The notes: generated from the letters alone by a model not told the origin. Positions 1-11,590 are shown, numbered from the stretch's first letter. The stretch is 64,000 bases of DNA from Iris pallida (GCA_029216955.1 JANAVB010016199.1:15758322-15822321), one strand, 5' to 3'. Translations and numbers: made by a program.

Positions 1-213
1 TGGATGGGACACTATATACCGTCATGAAGGTAATCATGTCCACTCTAGAACTCGTGAAGAAGATTTCCAGAGTTGAACATCCCTGACACTCCAAATATCA
101 ATGGCACGGGAAAGTACACTTAAAGATAAATAACAGAATAAATTATTTATCGAAACCAAGTCAATCAGAAAATTAAAAAAAAAAAAATTAACCCAAAATT
201 CAGGGTGCTCACA
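1..213 (-). mobile_element. 5' end fragment of a LARD1-family LTR
   Basis: Read on the minus strand, this stretch matches the first part of the LTR that starts at 19159 (terminal TGTGAGCACCC, then the same order of short blocks). The LTR terminus lies at 213. The sequence beyond it (214 onward) is not the polypurine tract found before the 3' LTRs at 25935 and 41335, so this is the outer edge of a 5' or solo LTR. It continues off the left edge of the window. Confidence 0.85.
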
Positions 214-577
214 GGTACAGCGGGGATGCGCGCCCGGCAGGGAGGCTCGCGTGTCGAGGGGATGCATGCAACGACGCTAGGGGCAACGGTGGGGGGGGGC
301 GTTGCGAGGAGGGGGGCGTGCGTGACAAAGAGGGGCGCGCGCACGGTGGGGAGGGGCCGCGGGGGGCGCGCGATGTGGAGGGGGGCAGTGGGGTGCGAGA
401 AAGAAGACAATGGAGGGGGTTGATCACGATGAGGGTATTTTGGTCATAAAATTTCAGTCAAAGGAGTTGACCGTTAGTCATAGACATTTTTTTTGTCAAA
501 AGTGAAGAATTTCGTACATTATGGTAATTCGATCATGAATTATGATGAATAAAATGGGGTACAACTGAAAATTTCTC
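214..577. mobile_element. Terminal fragment of a third Mutator-like element (MULE3)
   Basis: The last part (about 425-577) follows the same block order as the right end of the MULE at 12461-12624: a GGGTATTT..GGTCATAAAA block, a GACATTTT..GTC(C/A)AAAG block, a GGGGT block and a terminus of the form GAGAAATTTTC (read inward). The other end is lost, replaced at 213/214 by an LTR. The inner part (about 230-420) is strongly GC-rich and G-skewed on the plus strand and may be a captured exon or leader. Open frames there differ in all phases, so no protein is called. No target duplication can be tested. Confidence 0.5.
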
Positions 578-631
578 TTCTAAAAATTAATAATTCATGA
601 GTTACTCTTGGATATTTGAAATATTAATATA

Positions 632-684
632 GAAGAAGAAGAGAGTTATTGGAGTTGAAGAAGAAGAGAGTCATTGGAGTTGAA
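632..684. repeat. 25-bp tandem duplication, two copies
   Basis: A GAAGAAGAAGAGAG..ATTGGAGTT unit occurs twice in a row with a period of 25 bp and one mismatch. It lies in the short spacer (578-728) between two MULE ends. Nothing else was recognised in that spacer. Confidence 0.8.
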
Positions 685-728
685 AATTTTGGTTGCCAAA
701 TGTCTAGCAGAGGAGGCAGTTTATTTAT

Positions 729-882
729 GAGAAATTTTGACTTACCTCCCACTTGAATTATCCATATTAAGAGTGCACCCCATAGTTTTGCATTAATGAA
801 GAACGACCCCCACTTGTAACAGTTTCCGTCCCTGACTAACAGAAACCCCCCTTCGTGGAAAATTTAGGACGTAAATACCCTC
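729..882 (+). repeat. Left terminal inverted repeat of MULE1
   Basis: Pairs with 9207-9357 in inverted orientation. Shared blocks are the terminal AAATTTTGACTTACC, the TTGAATTATCCATATTAA block, the GTTTTGCATTAATGAA block, the CTAACAG block and the TTTAGGAC(G/A)TAAAT block. Confidence 0.85.
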
Positions 883-1185
883 TGTCTTTTCTCTTAAGTG
901 TAATTTCTTTCCTAATTCCTAAAGTACCCATCTCTTTTTTAAATCCCTACCGCTCGGTCAATCTACTAAATAGAGTCGAAGGCTTTAACCTAACCCCCAA
1001 AATCTCTCCTCTATTTGTTCTCGTGTCCCTATTAGGGTTCACGAGAAAAAGCGACGACCTCCCGTGGCGACCTTTACAAGTCGGGTACAATGAAATTGCT
1101 TTCGAATTTTTTCCTTCAACTTTTTATTTTGTGTTTTGCGGTTTGCTCCTCCCAATTCTCAGTCATTTGGTCTTTCTTGTAGGAG

Positions 1186-1702
1186 AAATGTTAAATTTTC
1201 TCCAAGAACAACCACCTTGCTGATGAATGTACGTTCTTGAGCTCGCCTTGCAAGATCATGAACTGCACGGGGATCAGGCACTTGTTGAAGTCAAATACTA
1301 AGTCAAATCTTGGGAGGAAATTTTTGAAGTGTCCCGTCTGCTCGGATTTTCAATGGTTGGATGCTGCTATTTTGGATTCAAGCTCTGGAAGTTCTTCTTC
1401 AACAATTCTAATGGAAGGATATTTCACTTGTGGTGACTTAGGGCATTGGAAGAAACAATGCCCTTAGGAAGAAAATACTTGCCCAAATTGACACTATGGA
1501 GGGAAAAGAGCTGTCTTGATGTCAAAGAGGAGTCACGGCAAGGGAAGGAGATTCTTGCAATGCATGAGATGCAACAATGCATTCGAATGGTTGAATGAGG
1601 CTGTTGTTATAGACGAGAAAAAGTGAAATTCCTGTTCAAATTGTAGTGAACACAACTTTAGATAAGTTGTGCCAAAAATTTGGAAAAGAATTGGGAATGT
1701 AA
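1186..1702 (+). pseudogene. GRF-type zinc-finger accessory gene of MULE1, decayed
   Basis: The reading frame at about 1204-1467 encodes a first GRF-type finger (C..C, then SNTKSNLGRKFLKCP, C, FQWLD), followed by FTCGDLGHWKKQCP. The frame ends in TAG at 1465-1467, where the sister gene at 10086-10714 has TGG (Trp), so this is a nonsense mutation. Beyond it a second GRF-like finger (SKRSHGKGRRFLQC..C..AFEWLNEA) can still be read, with a further stop, and the C-terminal tail ends near 1702. The start codon aligned with the sister gene's ATG is GTG here (about 1064). GRF fingers (PF06839) bind nucleic acid in nucleases and topoisomerases; the role in this element is unknown. Confidence 0.75.
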
Positions 1703-1799
1703 AGTTGAAATGATGTAGTTGAGTGGAAGTTTCCCTCTGTAATGAATTGAAGTCGAATTTGTGTGATTTTGTTACTTTGTGAACAACCTCATGTCTCTC

Positions 1800-2830
1800 T
1801 TTTATGAATGTTGAGCATGAATATATTCATGCAACTTTTAAACATTCAAATTTACTGAATAAGCAAGCATACAGTTCATATTTAGTTTCATTTCAAACAT
1901 TCAAGTATTCTGGACAAGCAAAGAAGTATGATGATGCTACTTGAAAATTGTGTACATTCAAGTATGGTATTTCTAACATTCAAGTAGGGTGACAAACAAA
2001 GAAGTATGCAGCAACTTGAAAATATGCAGCAATTCAAAATGACACAGTTACATCCCTGAACACACAAAAAATTATTTGGACACTTCAAACAAAGAATTCA
2101 TTGGATACTGAACAAACAAAGAAGTATGAAGTTATATTCCTGTTCAAACATACAGTTTGCTGCATCAAAATGTAACACACAAGCAAATATACAGTTTACA
2201 TCAAACATGGGCATTCCAACATATAGTTTACATCAAAGTATGAAGTTATATTCCTGTTCAAAACATACAGTTTACATCAAACATGGGCATTCCAAATGAC
2301 ACAGTTACATTCCTGAACACACAAAGAATTATTTGGATACTTCAAACAAAGAATTCATTGGATACTGAACAAACAAAGAAGTATGAAGTTACATTCTGCA
2401 ACAAATAAAGAAGTATGCTTCCAAAAAGTGAACATAGAAAAGAAGTATGCTTCATAAAGCTTCAAAATGTTGAACATACAAGCAAGCATGCTTCCAAAAG
2501 CTTCAAAATGCCTTAACAGAGCATTCAAGTTTACATACTACAGTTAGTGCTTCAAAATGCCTTCACAAAGCATTCAAGTTTACATAGAAAAGACTTCTAG
2601 CATACAGTTAATGCTTCATACAGTTAGTGCTGCTTCAAAAAGACAAGCAAGCATACATTCATTATGCTTTAAACTGCTTCAAAAAAAATCATATTGCTTC
2701 AAACTGCTTCAAACCAAAGAACATTCAAACTGACACATGCTACTTCAAAAATTCCTATTACTACTTCATGCTGCTTCAAACTGCTTCAAAAATTCCTATT
2801 GTTGCTGCTTCATGCTATTGCTGAAGGATT
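1800..2830. repeat. Degenerate short-repeat zone between the converging MULE1 genes
   Basis: An AT-rich stretch built from recurring pieces such as AACAAACAAAGAAGTATG, ACATACAGTTTACATCAAAC and CTTCAAACTGCTTCAAA. Some blocks (for example around 2100-2230 and 2240-2400) are near-duplicates. It lies exactly between the 3' end of the GRF gene and the 3' end of the transposase. MULE2 has an analogous but different repeat block at the same relative place. No protein is supported. Confidence 0.7.
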
Positions 2831-5800
2831 CTTGAAGGATTGAAGGATTGTGGCTATTGCTGCTGATTGTTCCCAAATTTACTCTGACACTAGTATTCCA
2901 TGGAGGTCTAAACACAAAATTCATTGGCCTCCTTGGTGGTAGAATTGTTATAATATTATTAGCCCTGACAGACACTCCCAGGTTTTGATGTAGCAGTTCA
3001 CTCCCAAACTTGAAGGGAATAGTAGATGAGTGAGGAGGTTGAGTACTTGGATGCATCAAATTGGAAGAACCTGGAGTTGAATTGGAAGGAACTGATTATT
3101 GTTGTGGTGATGAAGGTATTTGTGGTCCTCCTATGGCCATAGCATCCTTCTTCTTACCCCTTGAAGTCTTTGGCCTCTTGTAAGTAGTGTCAGTCTTTCG
3201 TGGTACCCTTTGTTTTGGTTCTTTGGGTGGTCTTGGTGCCCTTGGTGTTCTCTGGTTCCCTCCAACTGGTCCTCCTTGACAACCTCTAGCATTATGATCA
3301 TCTGGTAACTTGCACCTCCCACAAATCCTCTACTTCTTGCCAGACCTCGGTAACTCATCAGCCTCCCTCCTCCTAACACCATTTGTCTTCCAGGTTTCCT
3401 TCTTGTAGCAGATGGACCAACTTCATATGGTGGTTGTAAAGAAATATAGAACAAAATAGATAAAAGTGACTTGATCCCATAAGCTTTGCAATGGAACAAA
3501 TATAGAACAAAATAGATGTTAAGAAAACAATGTTAACTTACTTGATCCCATAAGCTTTGCTGAGGAAATGGAACAATCTTCCCAGCATAAGCCTCCTTGT
3601 AGGTATTAGCATGACAGTAGTGACTTGTGAACCTATACCAAGACAAGTATTCTATGAGCAAAAGAATATAAACTGCTATATGTATCTATACTGCTATGTA
3701 TCTATAATGTATCTATAATGTCTATACTGCTATACCCTTTTTATACTGTTATATGTATCTATAATGTATCTAAACTGCTATATATAATGTATCTATATTG
3801 CTATACTTATATTGTCCATGTGGGCCTGATAGGTAATAGTGCAGCTACAGCATGTACACATGGTATCCCTGTTAAATCCCATACATGATAGTCACAAATT
3901 TTGGCTTTAATATCAACTACCATCTATTTTTAATGGAGAACACACTTATGGCACAAAATGACCCCTCATCAGCACTATTGACCTGAAACTAGTTGACTTG
4001 CTTTGACATGTGCTCAATGATCTTCTTTGCTTTTGGAGTCAAGTCATTCTCATCCCAGGCTTTAGAAACCATCTTTCTATCATAGATCAATTGTATGACC
4101 ATCATATGATACATCTCCACAATCATAGTGATGGGCCTCCCTCTGATGTCCCTTATCCAACTGTTGAAGCTCTCAGAGAAGTTATTGGTTATGTGCTCAC
4201 ACTTAGATGTCTTATCAAAGAATGTTCTACACCATCTTCTCATGTCCTCTTCCATCAGATACTGAAGACCCTCTAGACATTGTTCAGAAAGTGCTTTGAT
4301 CCATTTAGCAGTGTCAACCTCTCTGTAGGCCCTAGCTGCACCCCAGGTAAGATGCTTCAACTATAGGCTACTACTGATATGAGACTTGAAGTTCTTATAG
4401 AAATGTCTGAAACAAAATTTGTGGGGTTGTCCATAGAATTCAGTGTTTACTGCACTCCCTAGGCCTTTCTGCTTGTCAGATATAAATGTTATATTTCCTG
4501 GATGTTGCAACAACTTGTCTTTAATAATTGAAAGGAAATGGCCCCATGTAGCTTCACACTCAGATGTGCAAAGATAGATGGAAAGAGGGAACAACCAATT
4601 GTTACCATCTAAAGCAGTTGCTGACAAACACACACCCCCATGCTTTCCTTTCAAATGACATCCATCTAATCCAACTAATGGTCTGTAACCTTTTATAAAC
4701 CCTGTGAAGCTTGCATTGTACCCTATGCATAAGTAGCCAAATTCAGTGGTCCCTGCTATATTCTCACAGAATGCTACACTCCCAGGATTGGATTTCATGA
4801 CCTGCTGTCCAACCTGAGGATATTTCCTATAACTTTCATCATAACCACCAAATAACTTCTCCTTCACTTTGAATAATGCTATATGTGCAGTCCAATAGGA
4901 GACCTTAACTGTAAATTTGGACCACATCTGCCTCTGAATATCCTTTTCCTTCCATGAAGTTTGGTGTGCTTTAATGTCATCTTCCAACACATCAACTATG
5001 AACTTGCTGTTAGCCATTTTGTTTGAGAGCTTTGAGGTATGCTTGCAAGTGTAGGCTTCATTAAGCTAAGTGTACATGTAGTCCTGTCAGGTGAAATTCT
5101 GACCCTGCACAACCATGGGCATGTCTCTTCTTCACACACACCCCATATCATATTCGATTCATTCTTAACAAATTTTATTTCAAACCTGTTCTTTATAGCA
5201 AAAGTCCATAAAAATCTTCTGCACTCACTAGGATTCATCCATTATTGACCTAGGACTAGTTCACCCACAATTGGAGTCCAGTATTCTTGCTCACCCATCT
5301 CACCCTCACTGTATAAGTCATTAAAGTCAGCAGGTCTATGATCACATTCAGAAGCAGATGATGGACAACTATGGTATTCCTCTTCATGCTTAAGTTCATC
5401 AATTTGAACTTTCTTCCTTCTCTACAACTCTTCCCTCTGAAACTCTATATCTTCCCCCCATTCTTTATTTTTGTTTTCTAAAATGTCTTTGTTCGACGTA
5501 ACAAAAGGTTTAACGAAATTTTTGCTTTATTAAACGTATAAGGTATCCGTGTACAAAGAAAAAAGTCCTAAACAAGATATTCTAAGTACAGGGAGAAGAG
5601 GTTTCTGGGAATGTACGACGGTGGAGATCGAGCACTACAGCGGCTCCTTTACTCCGTTGACGATCTGACGGTGAATCAACCTTGCTATGGCTCTCTGGCG
5701 CCTTTGATGGGACTCTGGAGTCACCGATCAAGAGGCTGTCTGGATGAGAAGATCCCTTGAAGATGGTTGGTTGGTTCTTTGGTTGATAGATGGATGCGGG

Positions 5801-8800
5801 TGGTCGACTCTTCGTTGATGGAGATCGCTGCTCCTTTGAAGATTGTCGATTTTCAATATTCCTTCTGTCTTTTTCGATGCTTTGGTAGAAAAAGAACTCC
5901 TATTTATAGAGAACCGAGCACATATGCGATGTACATTAGGGTTCCTGAGATATGAAAGAATATGTCGTCATTGTACGGTACGGACTTCTGCGGTACTGAC
6001 ACGTGGCGGACATCGAGATTTCCCTAAAACGAGATCTCTGGTAGTTATAAACATAACTAAAGGAGGTAAAACGTGGCGCGTGTCGATTTGCTTGCTCGGA
6101 TACAGCCGAGTAAATCTTAGGATTTTATCTTAGATTTGGAGTCTAATTGATCCTCATTTAAGATTTAAATCAATCTGATATAATATCAATCATGATTTAA
6201 TCCCAATCTTCTCGATAAGAGGCGGTTTAAACAAACTAATTAGGGTGGACCCATGCTTCCTACACCTCTGCTGAGGACTAAGTGCTGTTGTGCTTCTGTG
6301 GCGACGAGTAGACCGTGCTTCTGGAGATGACGGAACCTCTGTGCTTTCAGGCGACGAGTGGACTTGGCTTCGAATGGCGACGAGACTTCTGTGCATATAG
6401 AGCAACTTACGAAGCTGTGTTTCAGACTACCAGAGTTACTATGCTGTAGACGACAAGTAGGATTGTGCTTCAGGTTGGCGAGGCTACTGTGCTTTTGGAG
6501 CGACATGTTGACTTGCATTGGTTACGATAGAAGTTTCCAAGTCTCTTTTAGAAAAGTGACTTAAGCTTCTGATCCGGAGCAGATGACTGCACCGTAGGAA
6601 TGGAGATGGTGTGAGCATATCACCATCCTGCGCCTCATGCGGGCGCAGGTAAGTAGCTGCCCCTCTGAACAGTGGAGTCTTTGGCTTTGAAAGGAAGGGT
6701 ATGATACCCTTGCGCGTCTGAGATTGGCGCAGGTAGATAGTTGCGCCTCTGGAGTGAAGACACTGGCTTCGGGAATAAAAGAAGGAGAGGAGGGCCCTAC
6801 CACCATCTTATTCCTGAGGTTGACGCAGGCAGGTGGCTGCGCCTCTGGCTTCTTCAAAGTAAAGAGCGATAAATACCCGCTCTTTAATGACTTCCCTCTT
6901 AATTGCCACTATAATATGGGGAATTCCAAGGGTCCGAGATCAACATTCAAAGTGCCGAGTCTTAGGTTTGTCCCATTAATGTGGGAATTCTGACCGTCGG
7001 CCATGTGATGTGCGCTCTTGGCTACTTTCGGTCCTATAAAAGGGAAAGTTCTCCTTGAAGAGTCACTGTCTTCTTCTCGGCATCCTTCACCACCATACGA
7101 GATCCAAACTTAACTTCGAGCGGCGATCGGCCTTGTGTAAGTTGGTTGCTGGTTGTGGCTTCTCTTGTTTGTAGGAGCCACATTCTTATGGAGGAACTCT
7201 GTGTAGAAGGAATCATCACTACCCTTAAGAAGTATGCAAATGTCCTTCTTAGAGAGTTCGAATCTGGGCAACGTCTGAGGGATGTGGGAGATCCAAGCTA
7301 CGGGCTCAAGATCGGTTTCTCACCCGATGAATAGCCGGTCGTGCTGTGGCTTGATCTTTAGGAGCAATGGGGCTTCGTCGTGCTGTGGTTCTGGGTCTTC
7401 CATAACTTCAGTATATATTGGAGCTCTAGCTTCTCTTGGTGACAAGAGGGTTGGCTCTGATGATGCTGTGAGTCGGTGGAGAAGAGACTTTGATGTAGAC
7501 TGTATATTTTTCTTCTTCTCATGACGATCACACTGTGAAGGCTGTCCATTGAAGACGATCCTTCCCTTCATAGAAATTTCTATTCTTATCTATGTAACAA
7601 AGACCTTGTAATTGATCCTTGTAAATGAGTTTCAAGAAACTTCTTCCTTATGTACTTGCGATAGGCCTGTGTAATAGACCCTTGTAGCTACGATCAATAA
7701 GAAGAGTGCTTTTTCTGAACTTCATCCTGAGAATGTCTTCGTCATTGGTTGGTCTGCGCATCTCACTGTCTGTGCCTCTGTGATGTTAGGTTGGTAGTGG
7801 GGACACTAACCTGCGCCATATGTCATCTGGACCATGGTAGGAAGAGGGTGGGCGACAAAAGCACCCTCATGCGCCTTGCATCAGCTGTAATTTTTCATGC
7901 TTCTACAGTCTTCATCACTGTTTGGTACATAATCCTCATCCCCCTCCTTGTTTCTTCCTCTGCGTCATGTACTTCTTCCACCTCTGCTTGTGTACCCTTT
8001 GCCTGTGTACCCTTTGCCTGTGTACCCACTGCCTGTGTACCCTCACCATCTGTATTTGCACCATCACCTTGTTTTCCAGCCTCTGCTTAACCATCTTTAC
8101 CCCCAATATTGAAGACTCTTGATGGCATTTCATCCAACTGCTCCTCTGGGAGGTTCACATCACAGTCACTAGGTAGAGGTTCAACATTATCATGTTCCAA
8201 TTGAGCAACAGGTTTTCTAGATGATTTATGTGCTACTACTCTCTTTATAAGTATTCTCCTATTTTGAACTGCTTGTTTGGTAATTGATGCTTGTGTCTAA
8301 ATAGGTTGTTGTTCTTGGCTTGTTTCTTTACCAATTTCTTCTAAGAACTAGTGTATTTCTCCATTTTTGTCAGGCAATTGGTTGCCAATCATATCCAACA
8401 ACTCAGCATCAGTAAGAACCTCCACTCTTTCACCATTTTTTGAGTCATCAACCCAGCGATACTTATAACTAGCCTCCAAAGTATTACTCTGAATTATGTA
8501 GGGTATATCCAACAAACTAACCAAGTCTGGGTCCACTTCAACAGCTGCATAACTACCATTCATATAGTGGACCCTAAGCACGACCTTCCTACATAATAAT
8601 ACAAGTATGCAACATGCTTACACACAACAGACTAGTGAACCCATTCAAAATGCAAAACAATGAATAGACTCAACAATCAATAGAGAGGAAAGTAAAACTT
8701 AGGTTAGTATAGTATAACTTACAGTGGGAGACTGACTTTCATCATATCATCTACCAGAGGAAGCTCTGAACGAGAAAGGGGTTTCTTTTTGGATTGAAAA

Positions 8801-8945
8801 ATTTAGGTCATAGCTAAGATCTGAAAAAAGAGAGGAAAATGTCGAAGGTACTCAGAGTGAAGAAATACATAATCAATCTTTCATACATTAAAGGAAAAAA
8901 TTGCAAAAAAAAATAGAATATTACCTGACTTGCAGACTTTGCCAT
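2796..8945 (-). pseudogene. MuDR-type transposase of MULE1, broken
   Basis: Read from right to left. Exon 1 is MAKSASQ (8945-8925) with a GTAATA donor. A PB1-like N-terminal domain follows (8588-8350; VDPDLVSLLDIPY, YRWVD). Then comes an acidic and repeat linker (GTQAKGTQA), a MuDR DNA-binding domain (5238-5050; EETCPWLCRV), the MULE DDE domain (about 5017-3989; GLDGCHLKGKHGG and FISDKQKG carry the two Asp residues; NNFSESFNSWI), a SWIM finger (about 3870-3825; WDLTGIPCVHA), and a C-terminal CCHC knuckle (about 3345-3285; RICGRCKLPDDHNARGC). Damage: in-frame stops at 8348-8350 and 4361-4363 and more in the linker, a frameshift near 5050, an inserted LTR at 5490-7731, and loss of the second SWIM cysteine (CDYHVW instead of CxC). 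It cannot encode a working enzyme. Confidence 0.9.
5490..7731 (-). mobile_element. Probable solo LTR (Tat/Athila-like) inside the MULE1 transposase
   Basis: The direct repeat AATGTCTT flanks the segment (5482-5489 and 7732-7739). Across it the transposase frame resumes in phase, so this is an insertion. On the minus strand the segment has a TATA box (CTATAAATAGG near 5900), then a GTACTTAGAATATC..CTTTTTTCTTTGTACA block resembling the R/U5 part of the LTR at 28000-28080, then TTTAATAAAGC (near 5525) and a final GTCGAACA at 5490. The expected TG at the other end is missing. The U3 part holds roughly 100-bp repeats around GCGCAGG..TGCGCCTCTGG (6600-6860) and GCGACGAGT..TGCTTC repeats (6290-6500). 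A second TATA-like box on the plus strand (CTATAAAAGGG near 7034) may be fortuitous. ORFs inside are short and unrecognised. Confidence 0.6.
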
Positions 8946-9206
8946 GGGAGCTGGATGATCTTTCTGTAACACACGACGAGATCGAATGGAAGGGGGTTAG
9001 GTAAGAGTCGAAATCGAGAATGGAATTTGGAGATTAGGTCGAAATCGAGAATGAAATTTGGGGATTAGGTTACGGAAGGGAATTTGGTCTTCGACTGAAA
9101 AGAGAGTTTGGGGGAGAGAGAGACGGTTATGAGTTTATTAAAGGAGGGTAGTTTATGAATTCAATAAATAGTTTATAAGGGATAAAAGTCAACAGTTCAA
9201 AGAAAG

Positions 9207-9357
9207 AATATTTATGTCCTAAATTTTTCACGAATATGGGTTTCTGTTAGTCGGGGACAAAAACTGTTAGAAGTGGGAACCGTTTTTCATTAATGCAAAA
9301 CTGTAGAATGTACTTTTAATATGGATAATTCAAGTAGAAGGTAAGTCAAAATTTTTC
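9207..9357 (-). repeat. Right terminal inverted repeat of MULE1
   Basis: Inverted partner of 729-882, ending at the 9-bp target duplication TTTATTTAA (9358-9366). Confidence 0.85.
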
Positions 9358-9366
9358 TTTATTTAA

Positions 9367-9779
9367 ATGGTCTACAGTCTGACGGACAGGTGGAGAAGCT
9401 CCATGTGGTCCCCACGCTGGTTTAAATGCTTGGCGCCACACACGACTTTCTTCATCTTTATTTATTTATTATTTATTTACTAATTAGAAAATGTTAAACT
9501 GCTCCTTAGGAACATTTACAATTGATGATGCCACTCCATTATTTTGGTATCTCACTCTCCAACGAGTCAAAAAGGAGTGATCACGACAGAGACCCTTCGA
9601 ATTTGAATAGGGAAGTTGGTTTTCCGGTCTGGACTCCACGACAAGACCCCGGGCTTGAGAGGACGTTTCTGTAAATTATCCCAATTGACTCACAATTTTG
9701 TCGCAGCTGCGCGTGCACATTTATGGTCCTTGTTGTCGGTACTAAACTACTGGTCCTACTACCCAACGCCAAAATATAA
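9367..9779. other. Spacer between MULE1 and MULE2, no gene seen
   Basis: About 410 bp of unique-looking sequence with a short TTTATTTATTTATT run near 9460. No coding match, TIR or LTR end was recognised. It may be older host or element sequence into which both MULEs inserted. Confidence 0.5.
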
Positions 9780-9788
9780 TAATAATAA

Positions 9789-9952
9789 GAAATAATTTGA
9801 GTGGCATCCCACTTGATTGGTCGATTTATACAGTACATCCCACATTGTTTGCATATTGTATAAGTAATCCCACTTTAGACGGAAAACGTTCAAAACTAAC
9901 AGGAATGGAGATGAACCCAATTTTTCTGACGTAAATACCCCTGTCCGTTGCA
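9789..9952 (+). repeat. Left terminal inverted repeat of MULE2
   Basis: Pairs over 164 bp with 12461-12624. Both arms share TTGATTGGTCGATTTAT, ATTGTTTGCATATTG, TAAGTAATCCCACTTT and AATACCCCTGTCCGTTGCA. Confidence 0.9.
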
Positions 9953-10085
9953 TATTTTTTAAGTGAAGAAAAAATAGATTGTTCTATCCCTAAAGTACCC
10001 CTCCATTCTTCTCTATACATCACGCACGCAAGTTCCTATCCCTAATCCTGAAATCCTCACAGCACAGCACTTCGACCGAGCTCCC

Positions 10086-10714
10086 ATGGCCGCCTATTCA
10101 GCAGAGATTAGGGTAAGTCTTTCCAGTCTCTCTTCCACTCTCTTTCTTTCTCTCGGACATTGTTAGATTGGTTGGGGATGTTCTCATGTAATTTCTGTAT
10201 ACTCGAAGAACACCCATATTGCAGATGAATGTTACTATTTGAGCTCAGCTTGCAAGATTGCAAACTGTAAGGGGATTCGGTACCTCTCGAAGTCAAATAC
10301 GAAGGCAAATCCTGGAAGAAAATTTCTGAAGTACCCCATCTGCTTGGATTTTCAATGGCTGGATGTTACAATTTACGAAGGCGAGCACGAAAGTTCATCA
10401 TCAAAAATTCGTAGTGAAAGGCATTTCACGTGTGGTGACTTAGGTCATTGGAAGCAACAATGCCCTTGGTCGAAAGCCACTTGCCCTAAACCTAATTGTG
10501 GAGGAAAGAGAGATGTCATGGTGTCAAAAAGGAGCCACAGCTATATGGAAGACGATTCTTACAATGTCGGAAATGCAACAACGCATTCCAATGGTTGAAT
10601 GAGGCTTCTGAACATGGTGACAACCGATCTGAGTTGGAAATTCCTGTTCAAATTGTAGTGAACACAACTTTAGAAAAGTTGTGTAAGACATTCGGAAAAG
10701 ACTTGGCTATGTAA
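10086..10714 (+). CDS. GRF-type zinc-finger accessory protein of MULE2 (one frameshift)
   Basis: A likely exon 1 is ATG at 10086 to 10112 (MAAYSAEIR) with a GTAAGT donor. The acceptor TTGTTAG at 10166 keeps phase 0, giving a 54-nt intron, short for a plant, so the exact splice is uncertain. Exon 2 reads openly through a first GRF finger (C..C, KANPGRKFLKYP, C, FQWLD) and a knuckle-like CGDLGHWKQQCPW that lacks its first Cys. A second GRF finger (CPKPNCGG, MVSKRS, GRRFLQC..C, AFQWLNEA) is read only after a frameshift near 10546-10551. The tail ends ..KLCKTFGKDLAM and stops near 10714. One CP cysteine of finger 1 is changed to YP (Tyr). GRF fingers bind nucleic acid; a MURB-like helper role is only inference. 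Confidence 0.7.
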
Positions 10715-11102
10715 ACCTCAAATTATCTGAAATGAATGCATTCTAATTCAAGAAAGTTTGTTGATTAGTTTTCTGGCTTGGCTATGTAAGAAAGAATGTA
10801 ACATATTTAACATTGTATTATGAATTCCAGATTAGTTTCTTGATTAGTTTCTTGATTAGTTGCCTAAAATAAATTTCAGATTTAACATCGTATTATGATG
10901 TTACAAAATAGAGAGTAACAAAAGAATGCAACAAGAACATACAAAAGAATGCAACAAAAGAATGTAACAGATTTGCCTATCAAAATGAGAGAACCCCATG
11001 TTCCTAAATAGACAAGAAACATTCAATCCAAATATACAAATAGACAACAAAAGAATGTAACAGATTTGCAACAGATTTCTATATACAAAATGAGATAAAA
11101 CT

Positions 11103-11590
11103 TGCATATACAGATTTCCATATACAAAATGAGATTTCCATATACAGATTCAACCCAGTATTTCCATATACAAAATGAGATTTCCATATACAGATTCAAC
11201 CCAGTATTTCCATATACAAAATGAGATTTCCATATACAGATTTAACCCAGTATTTCCATATACAAAATGAGATTTCCATATACAGATTCAACCCAGTATT
11301 TCCATATACATATTTCCATATAGAGATTTCCATATGCAAACATTCAACCCAGTATTTCCATATACAGATTTCCAACAAAATGAGAGAACAAACATACAAA
11401 ATGAGATTTCCATATCCAGATTTCCATATACAGATTTGCAACATATTAAACTTGCATTCAAACACATCAAAATGAGATTTCCATATCCAGATTTCCATAT
11501 ACAGATTTGCAACAGATTAAACTTGCATTCAAACACATTAAAATGAGATTTCCATATCCAGATTTCCATATACAAAATGAGAGCACCCCA
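11103..11590. repeat. 46-bp tandem repeat and derivatives
   Basis: A unit containing CAAAATGAGATTTCCATATA and CAGATTCAACCCAGTATTTC repeats with a 46-bp period at 11125, 11171, 11217 and 11263. Shorter rearranged copies run to about 11590. The block lies between the 3' end of the GRF gene and the transposase remnant, the same relative place as the repeat zone of MULE1. Confidence 0.9.

Larger units (their letters stand above)
729..9357. mobile_element. MULE1: Mutator-like element with MuDR-type transposase
   Basis: The two ends are inverted repeats over about 150 bp (GAGAAATTTTGACTTACC at 729; the complement of GAAAAATTTTGACTTACC at 9357). They are flanked by TTTATTTAT (720-728) and TTTATTTAA (9358-9366), a 9-bp target duplication with one mismatch, the length expected for Mutator. 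The interior holds a transposase pseudogene on the minus strand and a GRF zinc-finger pseudogene on the plus strand, converging on a repeat-rich 3' zone. A 2.2-kb insertion interrupts the transposase. The element is inactive as a source of transposase. Confidence 0.9.

Noticed and set aside
855..1223. 122-codon frame near the MULE1 left end
   Set aside because: It overlaps the TIR and the region before the GRF exon; no family match, and the MULE2 counterpart does not keep the frame.
7034..7334. Plus-strand gene with TATA box inside the 5490-7731 insertion
   Set aside because: The TATA-like word is good but the ORF is short and unrecognised; the minus-strand LTR reading explains the segment better.
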